A program made the position numbers and the translations under genes. A stretch of DNA of 64,000 bases, taken from positions 157,812,929 through 157,876,928 of the forward strand of contig JAYESD010000009.1 in NCBI GenBank assembly GCA_036927565.1, given 5' to 3'. Below are positions 1 through 8,191 of the stretch, piece after piece (positions within the stretch are counted from its first letter, which is position 1; each line of letters opens with the position of its first letter). This stretch comes from Tuctoria greenei. Lineage: Eukaryota; Streptophyta; Magnoliopsida; Poales; Poaceae. The notes below the pieces were generated by a model. That model was not told where the DNA came from. It made no database searches and saw only the letters and a program-made list of their open reading frames with translations.

Positions 1-495
1 TCGATAGCAGCCACAAATTTTTTAGTAAGTGTTTAATTTCTGCCACACCAAAGACTGCCTAACTTCTTAGTTATTTAGCCCACATATCATACGCACAAAA
101 TTTTTGCCGCAACTTGCCTTAAAGTTAGTACCTCAATTTTATTGTCACACATTTGTAGTAAGACTAATCTTAACACTTTAGTCAAGAATGTGTGGCAATT
201 TATGGCCACATTCCAAACAGCCCTTTAGTATGCGACTCATGCCACAACGGTGTTGGACGCAACTTGGGCCTGAGGCTTGGGACCAGGCCGTGTGAAGCAG
301 CAAATCTGGGCCGAGCCCCGTAGCTCGTCTAGGAAAAAGCTGGGCCTCCAAGCAAGCCTACGAAACACGAGTGACCCTCTGTTCAAACGTGGTTTCAGAC
401 GACGACGCAATACGCAATATAAGACTCGTGGACCCTGGTCAAGGAACTTGACTCACTCACTGACCCCAGCCGTTCCCCCCTTGATCAGCCGGACC
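1..495. other. Intergenic sequence upstream of the first gene
   Basis: No gene is visible. Up to about 230 the sequence is AT-rich and ends with a string resembling the end of a MITE (CCAAACAGCCCTTTA near 210-225), but the other end would lie outside the window, so no element is called. From 230 on the DNA becomes GC-richer and leads into the gene at 496. An AATATAAG stretch near 416-423 is a possible TATA box, about 75 bp before the start codon. Confidence 0.4.
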
Positions 496-897
496 ATGTC
501 GAGCCCTGGCGATCCCTCCTCCGCCGGCCACCGCCCGGACCCGGACCCCGCCTTCCGCGTCCCGTGGGCCTACGCGGCCGCCCTCGCCTCCCTCGCCGCC
601 AACCTCGCGTTCTTCGCCGGCCGCGACGACCGCGTCTTCGTCGCCTTCGCCCACGTCAACCTGCTCCTCCTCTTCTGGTGCGCGCGCCGCCTCGACCTCG
701 CGCCGCCCGGGTCCGCGGCGCGCGTGCGGACCAGGCTCGCCGTCTGGCTCCTCTCCGCGTCCCTCACCGCGGCGTTCACCTGGAGGATGTGCGCGCCGCT
801 GCCCCCGCCGCTCGCCGTCGCGGCGTGGGCCGTGGCCGTCGCGATCCTCGGCGGACGGTTCTACTCGCTGTTCGTCCGCGGCGACGACGCGAGGTGA
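496..897 (+). CDS. Small four-span membrane protein of unknown function (family copy 1)
   Basis: Encodes 133 residues without introns. The ATG at 496 has a good context (GGACCATGTC), and the other family members start at an equivalent place; the upstream in-frame extension to 277 lacks conserved sequence. Hydrophobic segments lie near residues 24-42, 48-66, 78-97 and 103-125. The conserved family signature is present: GSAARVRTRLAVWLL followed by FTWRM, matching GSADKGRAKVGVWL and FSWRV in the copy at 2790-3152. The protein is probably an integral membrane protein; I recall similar uncharacterised grass proteins (a DUF, possibly DUF6490) but cannot confirm this. The codons are extremely G/C-ending, typical of one class of grass genes. 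This copy is the most divergent of the five in the window. No biochemical function can be inferred. Confidence 0.7.
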   Translation: MSSPGDPSSAGHRPDPDPAFRVPWAYAAALASLAANLAFFAGRDDRVFVAFAHVNLLLLFWCARRLDLAPPGSAARVRTRLAVWLLSASLTAAFTWRMCAPLPPPLAVAAWAVAVAILGGRFYSLFVRGDDAR

Positions 898-1297
898 TCT
901 CCACTGATCTGATCCGATCGTCGATTCGAGAGTGGTGAGCCCAGCAGCCATGCTCGTAGCTAGGTCAGTACATTTTACCCTGCAATCTGATGCTAGGCAT
1001 CGCGTTCATGAACTCGATCGATCGGTTACTGGAATCACCCATAATCTGGTCTTGTGGGTCATAAATAAAGGCTATGATGAACCAAACAGATCATGTGTGG
1101 CGTCTCATCGGATTTCTTTTTTCATTCTGTTGATTCCACCTGCAAGTTGCCTTTCATTTTTCACCTTTTTGCATTTTACTTCGAGCATCAATTCATCCAG
1201 CTGTCATTTTGATGAAGTAAACTTCATCTGGGGGTATTGGCATGCACCTGGATGACAATTCATCCAGCCGTCGAACGACTCTTTTTATCAATATGAT
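898..1297. other. Gene 1 downstream region, no gene seen
   Basis: This contains the 3' flank of the membrane-protein gene. Open frames here lack homology to the family and have AT-rich non-coding composition. The word AATTCATCCAG occurs twice (about 1190 and 1257) without forming a recognisable element. Confidence 0.4.
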
Positions 1298-1863
1298 TAA
1301 GTCCAAATTCAGACCCTCAACTCGGTTTATTTTACGTTCCTCATCTTTTGTATCGAATATATTAGTTTTTCATCTTTAAAAACCGTTTACTTATGATCCC
1401 TTGAACGGTTTATACGGTGATTTTGTGTATGTGGACACATTGACTCAGATACTATGTGTACTATGTTTGATGAGTCATATCAATCTTTTTTCGTCATTGT
1501 CAACTTAAAAAAAATGTCAACTAAGTTTCTTATTTTTACTTCCGGATTTCACCCTAATTTCTCCATTCTTACAATCTACGCCGCGTGGAAGATGGAGGAT
1601 TTCACGTAGAACATTAGTAAGCGTCTTCACATGCATGCAGAAAAATCATTGTATAAAATATTTTTCTTTTTTAGATAATGGAACCAAGGTTCCGGCCGCT
1701 ACAACTTTAGAAGTTTGTACAAAGCCGTTTTTGTATATGAACGATTTAAGGGATGATAAATGAACGATTTTGAGATGTAAGCGACTAAATATGTCAAGCA
1801 CTAAAGATAATTATGGGACACAAATTAAAATAAGGTAGTAGTTGATGATCAAATTTAGACTTA
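1298..1863. mobile_element. Unclassified long-inverted-repeat element (MITE-like)
   Basis: The two ends are imperfect inverted repeats. The left end reads TTAAGTCCAAATT, and the right end, read on the other strand, TTAAGTCTAAATT. Similarity continues inward for about 120 bp, including matching blocks around ATGATCCCTTGAACGGTTT at 1396 and its counterpart near 1736-1755. Possible target duplications are ATGAT (5 bp) or TGA (3 bp) on both sides, so the superfamily is unclear. No coding capacity is seen. Confidence 0.5.
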
Positions 1864-2558
1864 ATGATTTTCAATAGTGATGTTAGACATCTAAAAGTGA
1901 CTTCCCTTGCTGTTGAAGGCATCAACTTATGTATAAATAAAATTTAGGTAAAGTAAACGTCCCGCCAGCAGAACCGAAGGGTTCCAACTCAATTCTATAT
2001 ATTAAGTAATTCAACTTCTATTCTCTTTAGCGGTTGGTGCTGCTTCCAACTCAATTCTGTTAATGCACCTGGCGCAGGTGACTTCTAGTCATTTGGTACT
2101 CATTTCTTTCTCGAAAGTTTGTCGTTTTCTAGTTCAATAATAAATAAGAAAGCGTCCAACTTTCGAAAAAAGAGGGAATAGCTGAAAAGCAGCATCAACT
2201 CAAAAGTCGGAACCATACAGCTTCTGCAAAATTACCATTTTGCTTTCTGACCACATTAGCGCAGGCTAGTTTGCTTTCTATGGGCTTACTATTTCTTGCT
2301 ATGTTAACTTTATTATGCTTTCCATATTACACCGAAGCGCACTGCTTTTTGATGCTCCATTGCTGAACAGAATAAAGGAAGAAGCAAGGACTTAGTGCCA
2401 TTTTTTAAATAAAAGAGTAGCTCTTGTTCCTCTTTAAGTAAACCTCTCCCAATCTCAAGGTGTCGGGAGTTGCCAATTTATGCTTTTATCTATGAATTTT
2501 CTTGAAACTCATAAGAAAACCATACTTTGTTTATCATTAAACAGACACCCGTCTTATA
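1864..2558. other. Intergenic, with 3' flank shared by paralogues
   Basis: No gene is seen. From about 2485 the sequence (TGCTTTTATCTATGAA... TTTATCATTAAACAG) is closely similar to 6649-6712, downstream of the paralogous gene at 6766-7143. The duplicated unit therefore includes the 3' flank as well as the gene. Confidence 0.55.
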
Positions 2559-2698
2559 TAATTTTTTTTTTCTGAAACTACGAGGTAGCTCCCAGATACT
2601 TTAAGAAGAAGGATGAGCTACGGATGAGTATCATGACTCGAACCTGCGTAGTAGCCATCGCACATGATGGACTAACCACCCGGCCAGTGGTCGGTTCT
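2559..2698 (-). mobile_element. tRNA-derived SINE
   Basis: On the minus strand the element begins with an RNA polymerase III promoter: an A box (TGGCCGGGTGGTTAG) and, about 35 bp on, a B box (GGTTCGAGTC). It ends in an A-rich tail (the T-run at 2562-2571 on the plus strand). It is flanked by a perfect 11-bp target duplication, CCCGTCTTATA, at 2548-2558 and 2699-2709. Length, promoter boxes and long duplication fit a plant SINE mobilised by LINE machinery. The insertion interrupts the 3' flank of the gene at 2790-3152; the paralogous flank at 6713-6740 lacks it. Confidence 0.8.
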
Positions 2699-2789
2699 CC
2701 CGTCTTATAGAATTCAACACATGCTAATTTCACTGTACATTATTTGCATATTCACCTTGCATAAGCTCAACAATAACGTAGTAACGTCT

Positions 2790-3152
2790 TTAGTCCCCTG
2801 TCGCCATCGGAAGGAGGAAGAGCGCGTAGTAGCCCCCGAGCACAGTGGCTGACGCCATCAACCAGACGCCAGCGGCCACGGCACACGGCATGAGTGCGGC
2901 GACCCGCCACGAGAAGACGGTCGTCAAGAGCGTGGTAGTGAGCCAGACACCGACCTTCGCCCGACCCTTGTCCGCCGAGCCGGCCGCCGCCGTCTCGAAC
3001 CTGCGCAGGCAGTAGAAGAGCAGGAGGAGGCAGGCGTACGACGCGACGACAAAGGCCGTCCCGGTGGTGTCTCCGCGGGACCTTAGGACCGCGACGATGG
3101 AGTTGCCGGTGAGGAGCAGCAACACCAGGGATGTTGCAACGGACGAGGCCAT
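2790..3152 (-). CDS. Small four-span membrane protein of unknown function (family copy 2)
   Basis: Encodes 120 residues in one exon, with ATG at 3152 and TAA at 2792-2790. Predicted membrane segments lie near residues 3-22, 31-50, 65-87 and 91-115. The conserved core between spans 2 and 3 is GSADKGRAKVGVW, and LLTTVFSWRVAALMP follows; both recur in the copy at 6766-7143 (about 60% identical by eye). It is intronless and GC-rich against AT-rich flanks. A TATATATA box lies 60 bp upstream of the ATG. The reading frame is intact and nothing suggests decay apart from the SINE in its 3' flank. The family is uncharacterised to my knowledge; a membrane location is inferred from hydropathy only. Confidence 0.72.
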   Translation of the reverse strand: MASSVATSLVLLLLTGNSIVAVLRSRGDTTGTAFVVASYACLLLLFYCLRRFETAAAGSADKGRAKVGVWLTTTLLTTVFSWRVAALMPCAVAAGVWLMASATVLGGYYALFLLPMATGD

Positions 3153-3860
3153 GCCGCTTTGTTATGCAGTGCAGTTATCCTTTCTGCGGCTTGCGATCTG
3201 TGCAGGTAGATTATATATACACTAGTACACGGTTCGGATAGCGCAGAGAAGGCTTGCACTGTCAACGTGGCGTGTCTTGTCGAGCAAGGACCGTGTAAGA
3301 CCGGGCGCCGTCGACTTGGCCCACGGTTTCTGGCCCTTTTTACGTGAAACGGTACTAGGTTTACGTACACGTCAAGGTACAGGAAAAAGCTCCATTAATT
3401 ACCTAGCAAGAGTGGTTCCGCGTTGAGTTTGTTTAACTTGTGTGCGTAAACGTCACTCAAATCTTGGCTACGTGCATGGAAACTACTACCGAGGAGAACT
3501 GTAAGTCTGTAACAAAGTGTGTCGTCAGCAAGCCACCCGTGGCGTCGTCATCAGGCTGACGAACGTAAGTTGATCCATCTTCTCGGAATCAACGACCTCT
3601 GTACTGTAGGGAGACTTACGAGATAGCGAACTGCGATTGTGTCGTACAAAACGTCGAGTTCCAGAAACGAAGGCGTCATATGCAGAGATCCGTCCAAGTT
3701 TCCCCGTTTCCTCCAAGCAGGGGCTTTCCCTCCCTTCAGCACGGAGTGTTGAGTGAACAGTTCATTCCTTCGACACGAAGGGCAACTGGACAAGTTCATC
3801 CCCAACTGCACGAACAAAAGATGACTCCACTTGAAAAAACTAACGCGTAAAAAACAGGGA
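3153..3860. repeat. Duplicated upstream region shared with 7144-7236, 22179-22672 and 24619-24740
   Basis: This is the upstream region of the gene at 2790-3152. Long stretches recur upstream of the paralogue 6766-7143, but there they are split into three pieces by two transposon insertions. Examples are GCAGAGAAGGCTTGCACTGTC at 3241 versus 22180, the GGAATCAACGACCT stretch at 3585 versus 22477, and GGGCAACTGGACAAGTTCATC at 3780 versus 24674. The order and orientation of blocks are the same, which shows a segmental duplication that carried promoter and gene together. Confidence 0.8.
3212..3219 (-). promoter_or_regulatory. TATA box of the gene at 2790-3152
   Basis: TATATATA sits 60 bp upstream of the ATG. 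The paralogue at 6766-7143 has TTATATA at the same distance, so the position is conserved between copies. Confidence 0.6.
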
Positions 3861-3957
3861 GCCATCGTGTGTATACCGAGAAAAAGGTAGTACTAAAAAT
3901 ATCTGACGAAAAAGAAGCCTGTCGGCTGTTCAGAACTTCAGATTCCTGTATACTATA

Positions 3958-4285
3958 CTCTACTATTGCGGCGTCCTGGCGTGCAACTCCGCGCCGGCCA
4001 TCTACAACTCTCGGGGCGACGACCCGGGCGGCGTGGCCTTCGTCCTCGCCGTGGACGCGTGCGCTCCTGCTGCTCTTCCGCGAACTCGGCGGGCCGGCGG
4101 GGCAGGGGACGAAGGAACGTCAAGGTCAAAGTGTGGCTGCACCACGCTTCTCACGAGCATGTTCGCTTCCAGGGGCGGCGCCCCTGATGCCGCCCGTCGT
4201 GTCCGCCGTGGTCTGGGCGGTGTCGTCGGTGGCCGTGGCCGCGGCCGCCAGCGGATGCTGGGCCTTGTTTTTGAATCACCCATGA
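3958..4285 (+). pseudogene. Broken membrane-protein family copy (copy 3)
   Basis: Family blocks are found in the right order but in changing frames. An ALAIYNSRGD-like block (here CNSAPAIYNSRGDD) is followed by FVLAVDAC, then LLLLFRELG in a second frame, KVKVWLHH and FASRGGAP in others, and finally the C-terminal span MPPVVSAVVWAV ending with LFLNHP and a TGA at 4283-4285. The start codon and first residues are not recognisable. At least two frameshifts separate the blocks, so no functional product is expected. The non-autonomous CACTA element starts about 105 bp downstream. Confidence 0.7.
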
Positions 4286-4390
4286 GTGATGAGTCGCCGC
4301 GTCGACGTCCTTGCCCGTCAGTCTTGGGTACGTGGTGACGTGGTTCCGCAAGTTTCTGAACTTTCCTCCGGTATAATTCGCTGTTTTCTA

Positions 4391-5987
4391 CACTACTACA
4401 AAATGTATTTTTGCAGGCGTTACAAATTTTTTTTATAGGCCGATTGTAAAGAAATCCGTCTGTGCTGTAAAATACTTCAAAAACCGCTTGTAATAATCAC
4501 ATATTACAGGCGGTTCATAACTAAAAACCGTTTGTAAAAAAATAATATATCACATGCGGTTGGTGGTACAAACCGCCTGTGATAATGCACAATATCACAG
4601 GGCGGTTGGTGACACAAACCGCCTGCGAAAATACTACCGAAGCCCATTCAGCTCCTCAACCAATCAGTGCTCTTCACACATCATTGTTTGTCCGTCTCCC
4701 TCCTCAATAATACTCCACCTACCCGTCTCCTTCCCAAACCAGCAGAGTCCAAAATCCCCAATCTCTCTCGACTTCAAGGTCCGCCTCCCTACGTGCGCCT
4801 CCACCTTCGCCCCGACCCTACCAAGAATCACCGCTCCCGCTAGTGTCAGAGGCAGGCCGCCACCGCGAAGGTAGGGGCAGCAGTCGCGTCCTCCTCCGGT
4901 GGCCAGCCAGACTGGCGGACGGACAAACGGGGAGGACGGGAGCCTACTGACGCAACCGTCGACGACTTCAGCAAGCCCATAGCTACAACGGGTACAACAG
5001 CAAGGACTCGAGACTCATCGTTCAGGTTCGTTCGCCTAGGTTCCAGAACATCAGCCTCCCCGATTGAAGCAACTAGATCTGACCCACAACCCGTTTGCTC
5101 GCGCAGGTACTCAGAGAGAGGAACAACGGCGGCCGCTGGAGCATGGAGGTCGCGACATCAGCAAGTAGACGTCATGACAGGCGAACAAGGTGTTGACATC
5201 AAGCCGTCGGCCAACACGCTGACACACAACAAGGAGTTGTCCCTGTAGGAGAAGCTGTACCCATATGTAAGCTCTCAAAAATCTGAGTACACCACCGTCG
5301 ATGAATGCCTCAACAGTCTGCTCTGAAGTCTGAAGAACAACATGCTCCTCTGCTCTCAACAAACTCTAAGGCCCTGCTAGTGGCAACTGTTGTATTAGTC
5401 GTAATAGAACTTCAGCTTGTGCTTCCAAATTCAGTTTGATGGTCTGTACTTTGTATTCCATGGTCAATAATGTCTCAATTTTACAGATTCCAGTGTAACC
5501 GTCTGGTCTATAATGTATTGCATGGTCAAATCATTTTTTATATATTGCAATGTTTCTTTGTAGTCCCCAACAGTGCATGTTGTCAGTCACGAATACAGTG
5601 CACCGCCTGTGATAATACTATGCATGTTCAGTTCCTTATTTTTACAAGCGGTTTTTAATTAAAAACCGCCTATGAAAATGATTTTTACAGGCGGTTTGTA
5701 ATTAAAAACCGCCTGTGAAAATGATTTTTACAGGCGGTTTGTAATTAAAAACCGCCTGTGAAAATGATTTTTACAGGCGGTTTGTAATTAAAAACCGCCT
5801 GTGAAAATGCATTTTTACAGACAGATTTTAATTAAAAACCGCATGTGATAATGCATTTTTACAAGCGGATTTTGTTGCCGCCTGTGATAATCGCCTATTT
5901 TCACAGGCTCTTTGTTACAGGTGGTTTTTAAATCCGCCAGCGATAATATGTTTAGAGCCGTTTGTAAAAATATTTTTTGTAGTAGTG
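4391..5987. mobile_element. Non-autonomous CACTA element, 1.6 kb, TSD CTA
   Basis: The element begins CACTACTACAAAATG and ends with the inverse TTTTTTGTAGTAGTG. It is flanked by CTA on both sides (4388-4390 and 5988-5990), the 3-bp duplication expected of CACTA transposons. Subterminal repeats built on AACCGCCTGTGAAAATG and its complement fill about 4430-4640 and 5590-5965. The same termini and subterminal motif occur in the 14.9-kb element at 7237-22175, so this is a non-autonomous member of that family. The interior (about 4640-5450) is GC-richer and has no transposase. It looks like captured exon/UTR sequence, including a plausible GT..AG intron at 5028-5106, but I do not recognise the source. 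Confidence 0.85.
5640..5830. repeat. Tandem hairpin repeats in the CACTA subterminal region
   Basis: A unit of about 43 bp is repeated almost perfectly at least four times. Each unit is itself a hairpin, with AGGCGGTTT pairing with AAACCGCCT around a short AT-rich loop. Arrays of this kind are the usual binding platform for CACTA-encoded DNA-binding proteins. Confidence 0.75.
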
Positions 5988-6387
5988 CTAGTATTATCAT
6001 CGATCAAGTTCACACCGAATAAAAGTCAGCAGCTTCACACTTGGACCTTGACTGAGCAACTAGCTAGGTCGGTTCACGGTTGAGCGCGAATCGTGTCGAG
6101 ATTGCACTGACAAAGACTAAAGTAACCTGATCCTATCCGCTTGGATTCTTCTGGTCGACGACTTTGGATAAAAATCCTCTGCGGTACTGCTTATGCAGTA
6201 GCAGTTACTGACTTGTGGGCTCGTCCTCTCACATGATCACATGTCAATGATTAGTACTGCATAAGCAGTACTGCACAGGATATACACCCGACGACTCCAC
6301 TTCCACTCCGGTTCCGCGAGTCAATAAACGGATAAGCTTCTAAAACTCTCAATCTTGCTAGCTACGAGTAGCTTGCAGCTCTCTGCC
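5988..6387. other. Intergenic upstream of broken copy 4
   Basis: No gene is seen. It contains the short inverted-repeat element described separately at 6174-6281 and the original upstream sequence of the pseudogene at 6388. Confidence 0.4.
6174..6281. mobile_element. Short inverted-repeat element of about 108 bp
   Basis: Two arms of about 27 bp pair with few mismatches: the left contains GTACTGCTTATGCAGTA, and the right has the same motif inverted, preceded by TATCCTGTGC on the opposite strand. About 55 bp lie between the arms. This could be a tiny MITE or a transcription-level hairpin; no clear target duplication was identified. Confidence 0.45.
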
Positions 6388-6640
6388 ATGGCTGATACTG
6401 ACCTCGCGCCATCATCGTGGACCACCGTCTACCAAAAGGCCGGCTTCGGCGCGCTCACCCTCAACTCCGACCTGGCCAACTTACCGCGTCAGGAGAACTC
6501 GGGCCACGCGGCCTCCGTCCTCTCCGTCGCCCGCTTCTACCTCTCGTCCTCCTGCTGCTGTTCGCCAGCCTCCGCGCCTACGAGCGCGCGCCGCCGGGGT
6601 CCGCGGCGCGGGATGGAGCGGGCCACGCGAGCTTTTTATA
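6388..6640 (+). pseudogene. Truncated membrane-protein family copy (copy 4)
   Basis: The N-terminal half of a family gene starts with a good ATG and reads SSWTTVYQKAGFGALTLNSD, the best-preserved N-terminus in the cluster. After about 50 codons the frame shifts; the second hydrophobic block continues as LVLLLLFASLRAYERAPPGS in another frame. At about 6636 the homology stops abruptly and runs into sequence equivalent to the 3' flank of the neighbouring gene (compare 6649 with 2485). The C-terminal half is therefore deleted, probably by recombination between two neighbouring copies. Confidence 0.7.
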
Positions 6641-6765
6641 TGAATATTTTGCTTTTATCTATGAAATTTCTTGAAACTACGTACGAAAATTTGTTTATCA
6701 TTAAACAGCCAGCCGTCTTGCAGAATCCAACACAGGCTAATTTCACTGTGTACACTGTACCATCT

Positions 6766-7143
6766 TCAGTCCCTTGTTGCCCGCGGAGGAACGACGAAGA
6801 GCGCATAGTAGCTCCAGAGCACCGTGTACCCCGCCATCAGCCAGACGCCAGTGGCCACGACCCGGGGCACGAGCGCGGCGACCCGCCACGAGAAGACGGT
6901 GGTCAAGAGCGCGTTAGCGAGCCAGAGACGAGCCTTCTCCCGGCCCTTGTCCGCCGAGCCGGGCGCCGACGTCACCAACTTGTACATGCAGTAGAAGAGC
7001 AGGAGGAGGCAGGAGTACGACGCGACGATGAAGGCTGTCGCGGCGGCGTCTCTGCGGGACCTGACGACAAAGACGGCGACGATGGTGTTGACGGTGAGGA
7101 GCAGGATTCGCAGGGGTGCTGGAAGCGGCAGCAGCGAGGCCAT
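6766..7143 (-). CDS. Small four-span membrane protein of unknown function (family copy 5)
   Basis: Encodes 125 residues with no intron; ATG at 7143. It is the closest relative of the gene at 2790-3152, with the shared core GSADKGREKARLW, then LLTTVFSWRVAALVP, and a similar C-terminal span ending in YYALFVV. Four hydrophobic segments are predicted at equivalent places. The frame is intact. Its promoter is severely shortened: the TATA box at 7204-7210 is retained, but the 14.9-kb CACTA element begins at 7237, only 93 bp upstream of the ATG. The original upstream region is displaced to 22179 onward. Expression may have been lost or rewired by the transposon end. Function is unknown. Confidence 0.7.
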   Translation of the reverse strand: MASLLPLPAPLRILLLTVNTIVAVFVVRSRRDAAATAFIVASYSCLLLLFYCMYKLVTSAPGSADKGREKARLWLANALLTTVFSWRVAALVPRVVATGVWLMAGYTVLWSYYALFVVPPRATRD

Positions 7144-7203
7144 GATGCCGGCCGCTTGTCCTGCAATTATCCTTCCTGCGAATCGCGATGAGTGCAGGTA
7201 GAA

Positions 7204-7210
7204 TTATATA
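7204..7210 (-). promoter_or_regulatory. TATA box of the gene at 6766-7143
   Basis: TATAATT-type box on the minus strand, 61 bp upstream of the ATG, the same spacing as in the paralogue at 2790-3152. It lies 27 bp from the inserted CACTA terminus. Confidence 0.55.
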
Positions 7211-7236
7211 CCCAAAGTACTACGGATCGGACGGTT

Positions 7237-8010
7237 CACTGCTACAATAAGCCTCATCACATGCGGCTCCAAACCTATTATCACAGACGGCTTTTAAAAC
7301 CGCCTGAAACGAAGAGTCTGTGATAATCCGCAATTTCACAGGCGGAGAAGTGAAACCGCCTGTGAAGACTAATTATCATAGGCGGTTCTTCACTAAGGAT
7401 AGCCGCCTGTGAAGACCGATTATCATAGGCGGTTCTTTACTTAGGCTAGCCGTCTGTGAAAATACTTTATCACAGACGGGTCGTGCAGCATATGTAACCG
7501 TCTGTGATAATCGTCTTATCACAGACGGTTATTGAAGAATAACTAACCGCCTATGATAAGAAGTCTTCACAGGCGGGTATTGAAGCATAACTAACCGCCA
7601 ATGATAATATGTCTTCACAGACGGATTTTGAAGCATAACTAACCGCCTATGATAATGAGTCTTCACAGTCGGGTATTGAAGCATAACTAACCGCCTATGA
7701 TAATGTGTATTCACAGGCGGATTTTGAAGCATAACTAACCGCCTATGATAATATGTCTTCACAGGCGGTTTTTGAAGCATAACTAACCGTCAATGATAAT
7801 GTGTCTTTACAGACGGTTATTGAAGCATAACTAACCCGTCTATGATAATGGTGTTATCACAGACGGAGATTACCTATATCAGCCGTCTGTGAAGACCCTT
7901 TAACGCAGCCGGTTTCTACCATAACAGACACCGCCTGTGAAAATTAGGTTATCACAGATGTTTCTTTACTTGTATCTAGCCGCCTGTGATAATTGTTTTT
8001 CACAGTCATG
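7237..8010. repeat. Left subterminal repeat region of the 14.9-kb CACTA element
   Basis: It holds about twenty copies of a hairpin-forming motif (AACCGCCTGTGA / TCACAGGCGGTT variants) spaced by roughly 35-45 bp. Some copies carry CCGTCTGTGATAAT instead. The mirror-image region is at 21608-22175. No gene is present between here and 8192. Confidence 0.8.
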
Positions 8011-8191
8011 CAGTACTACTGCTGTTATTTCTAATTTCCAGGTCAATTCAATATAATCACAGAACAAAAAACAACAATCATCACAGAACAAAAGACAACA
8101 ATATTATCATCACAGAAGTCAATTTCACTAAAACAATATACATATGTACAAGTTACAGATACAATTTCATCTCAAAGTTTACAAGTTTTCA

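Noticed and set aside
1..230. A MITE at the left window edge
   Set aside because: Only one plausible terminus is visible, so neither boundaries nor class can be supported.
932..1255. Open frame of 107 codons after the first gene
   Set aside because: AT-rich, no similarity to the family, no domain; most likely 3' flank.
2640..2698. A possible tRNA gene from A and B boxes
   Set aside because: No cloverleaf with acceptor stem can be formed; the A-rich tail and 11-bp duplication show a SINE.
5640..5830. Regular palindromic repeats that look like a CRISPR array
   Set aside because: They lie inside a CACTA element with clear termini and duplication, each repeat is a hairpin with no unique spacers, and the DNA is from a plant.
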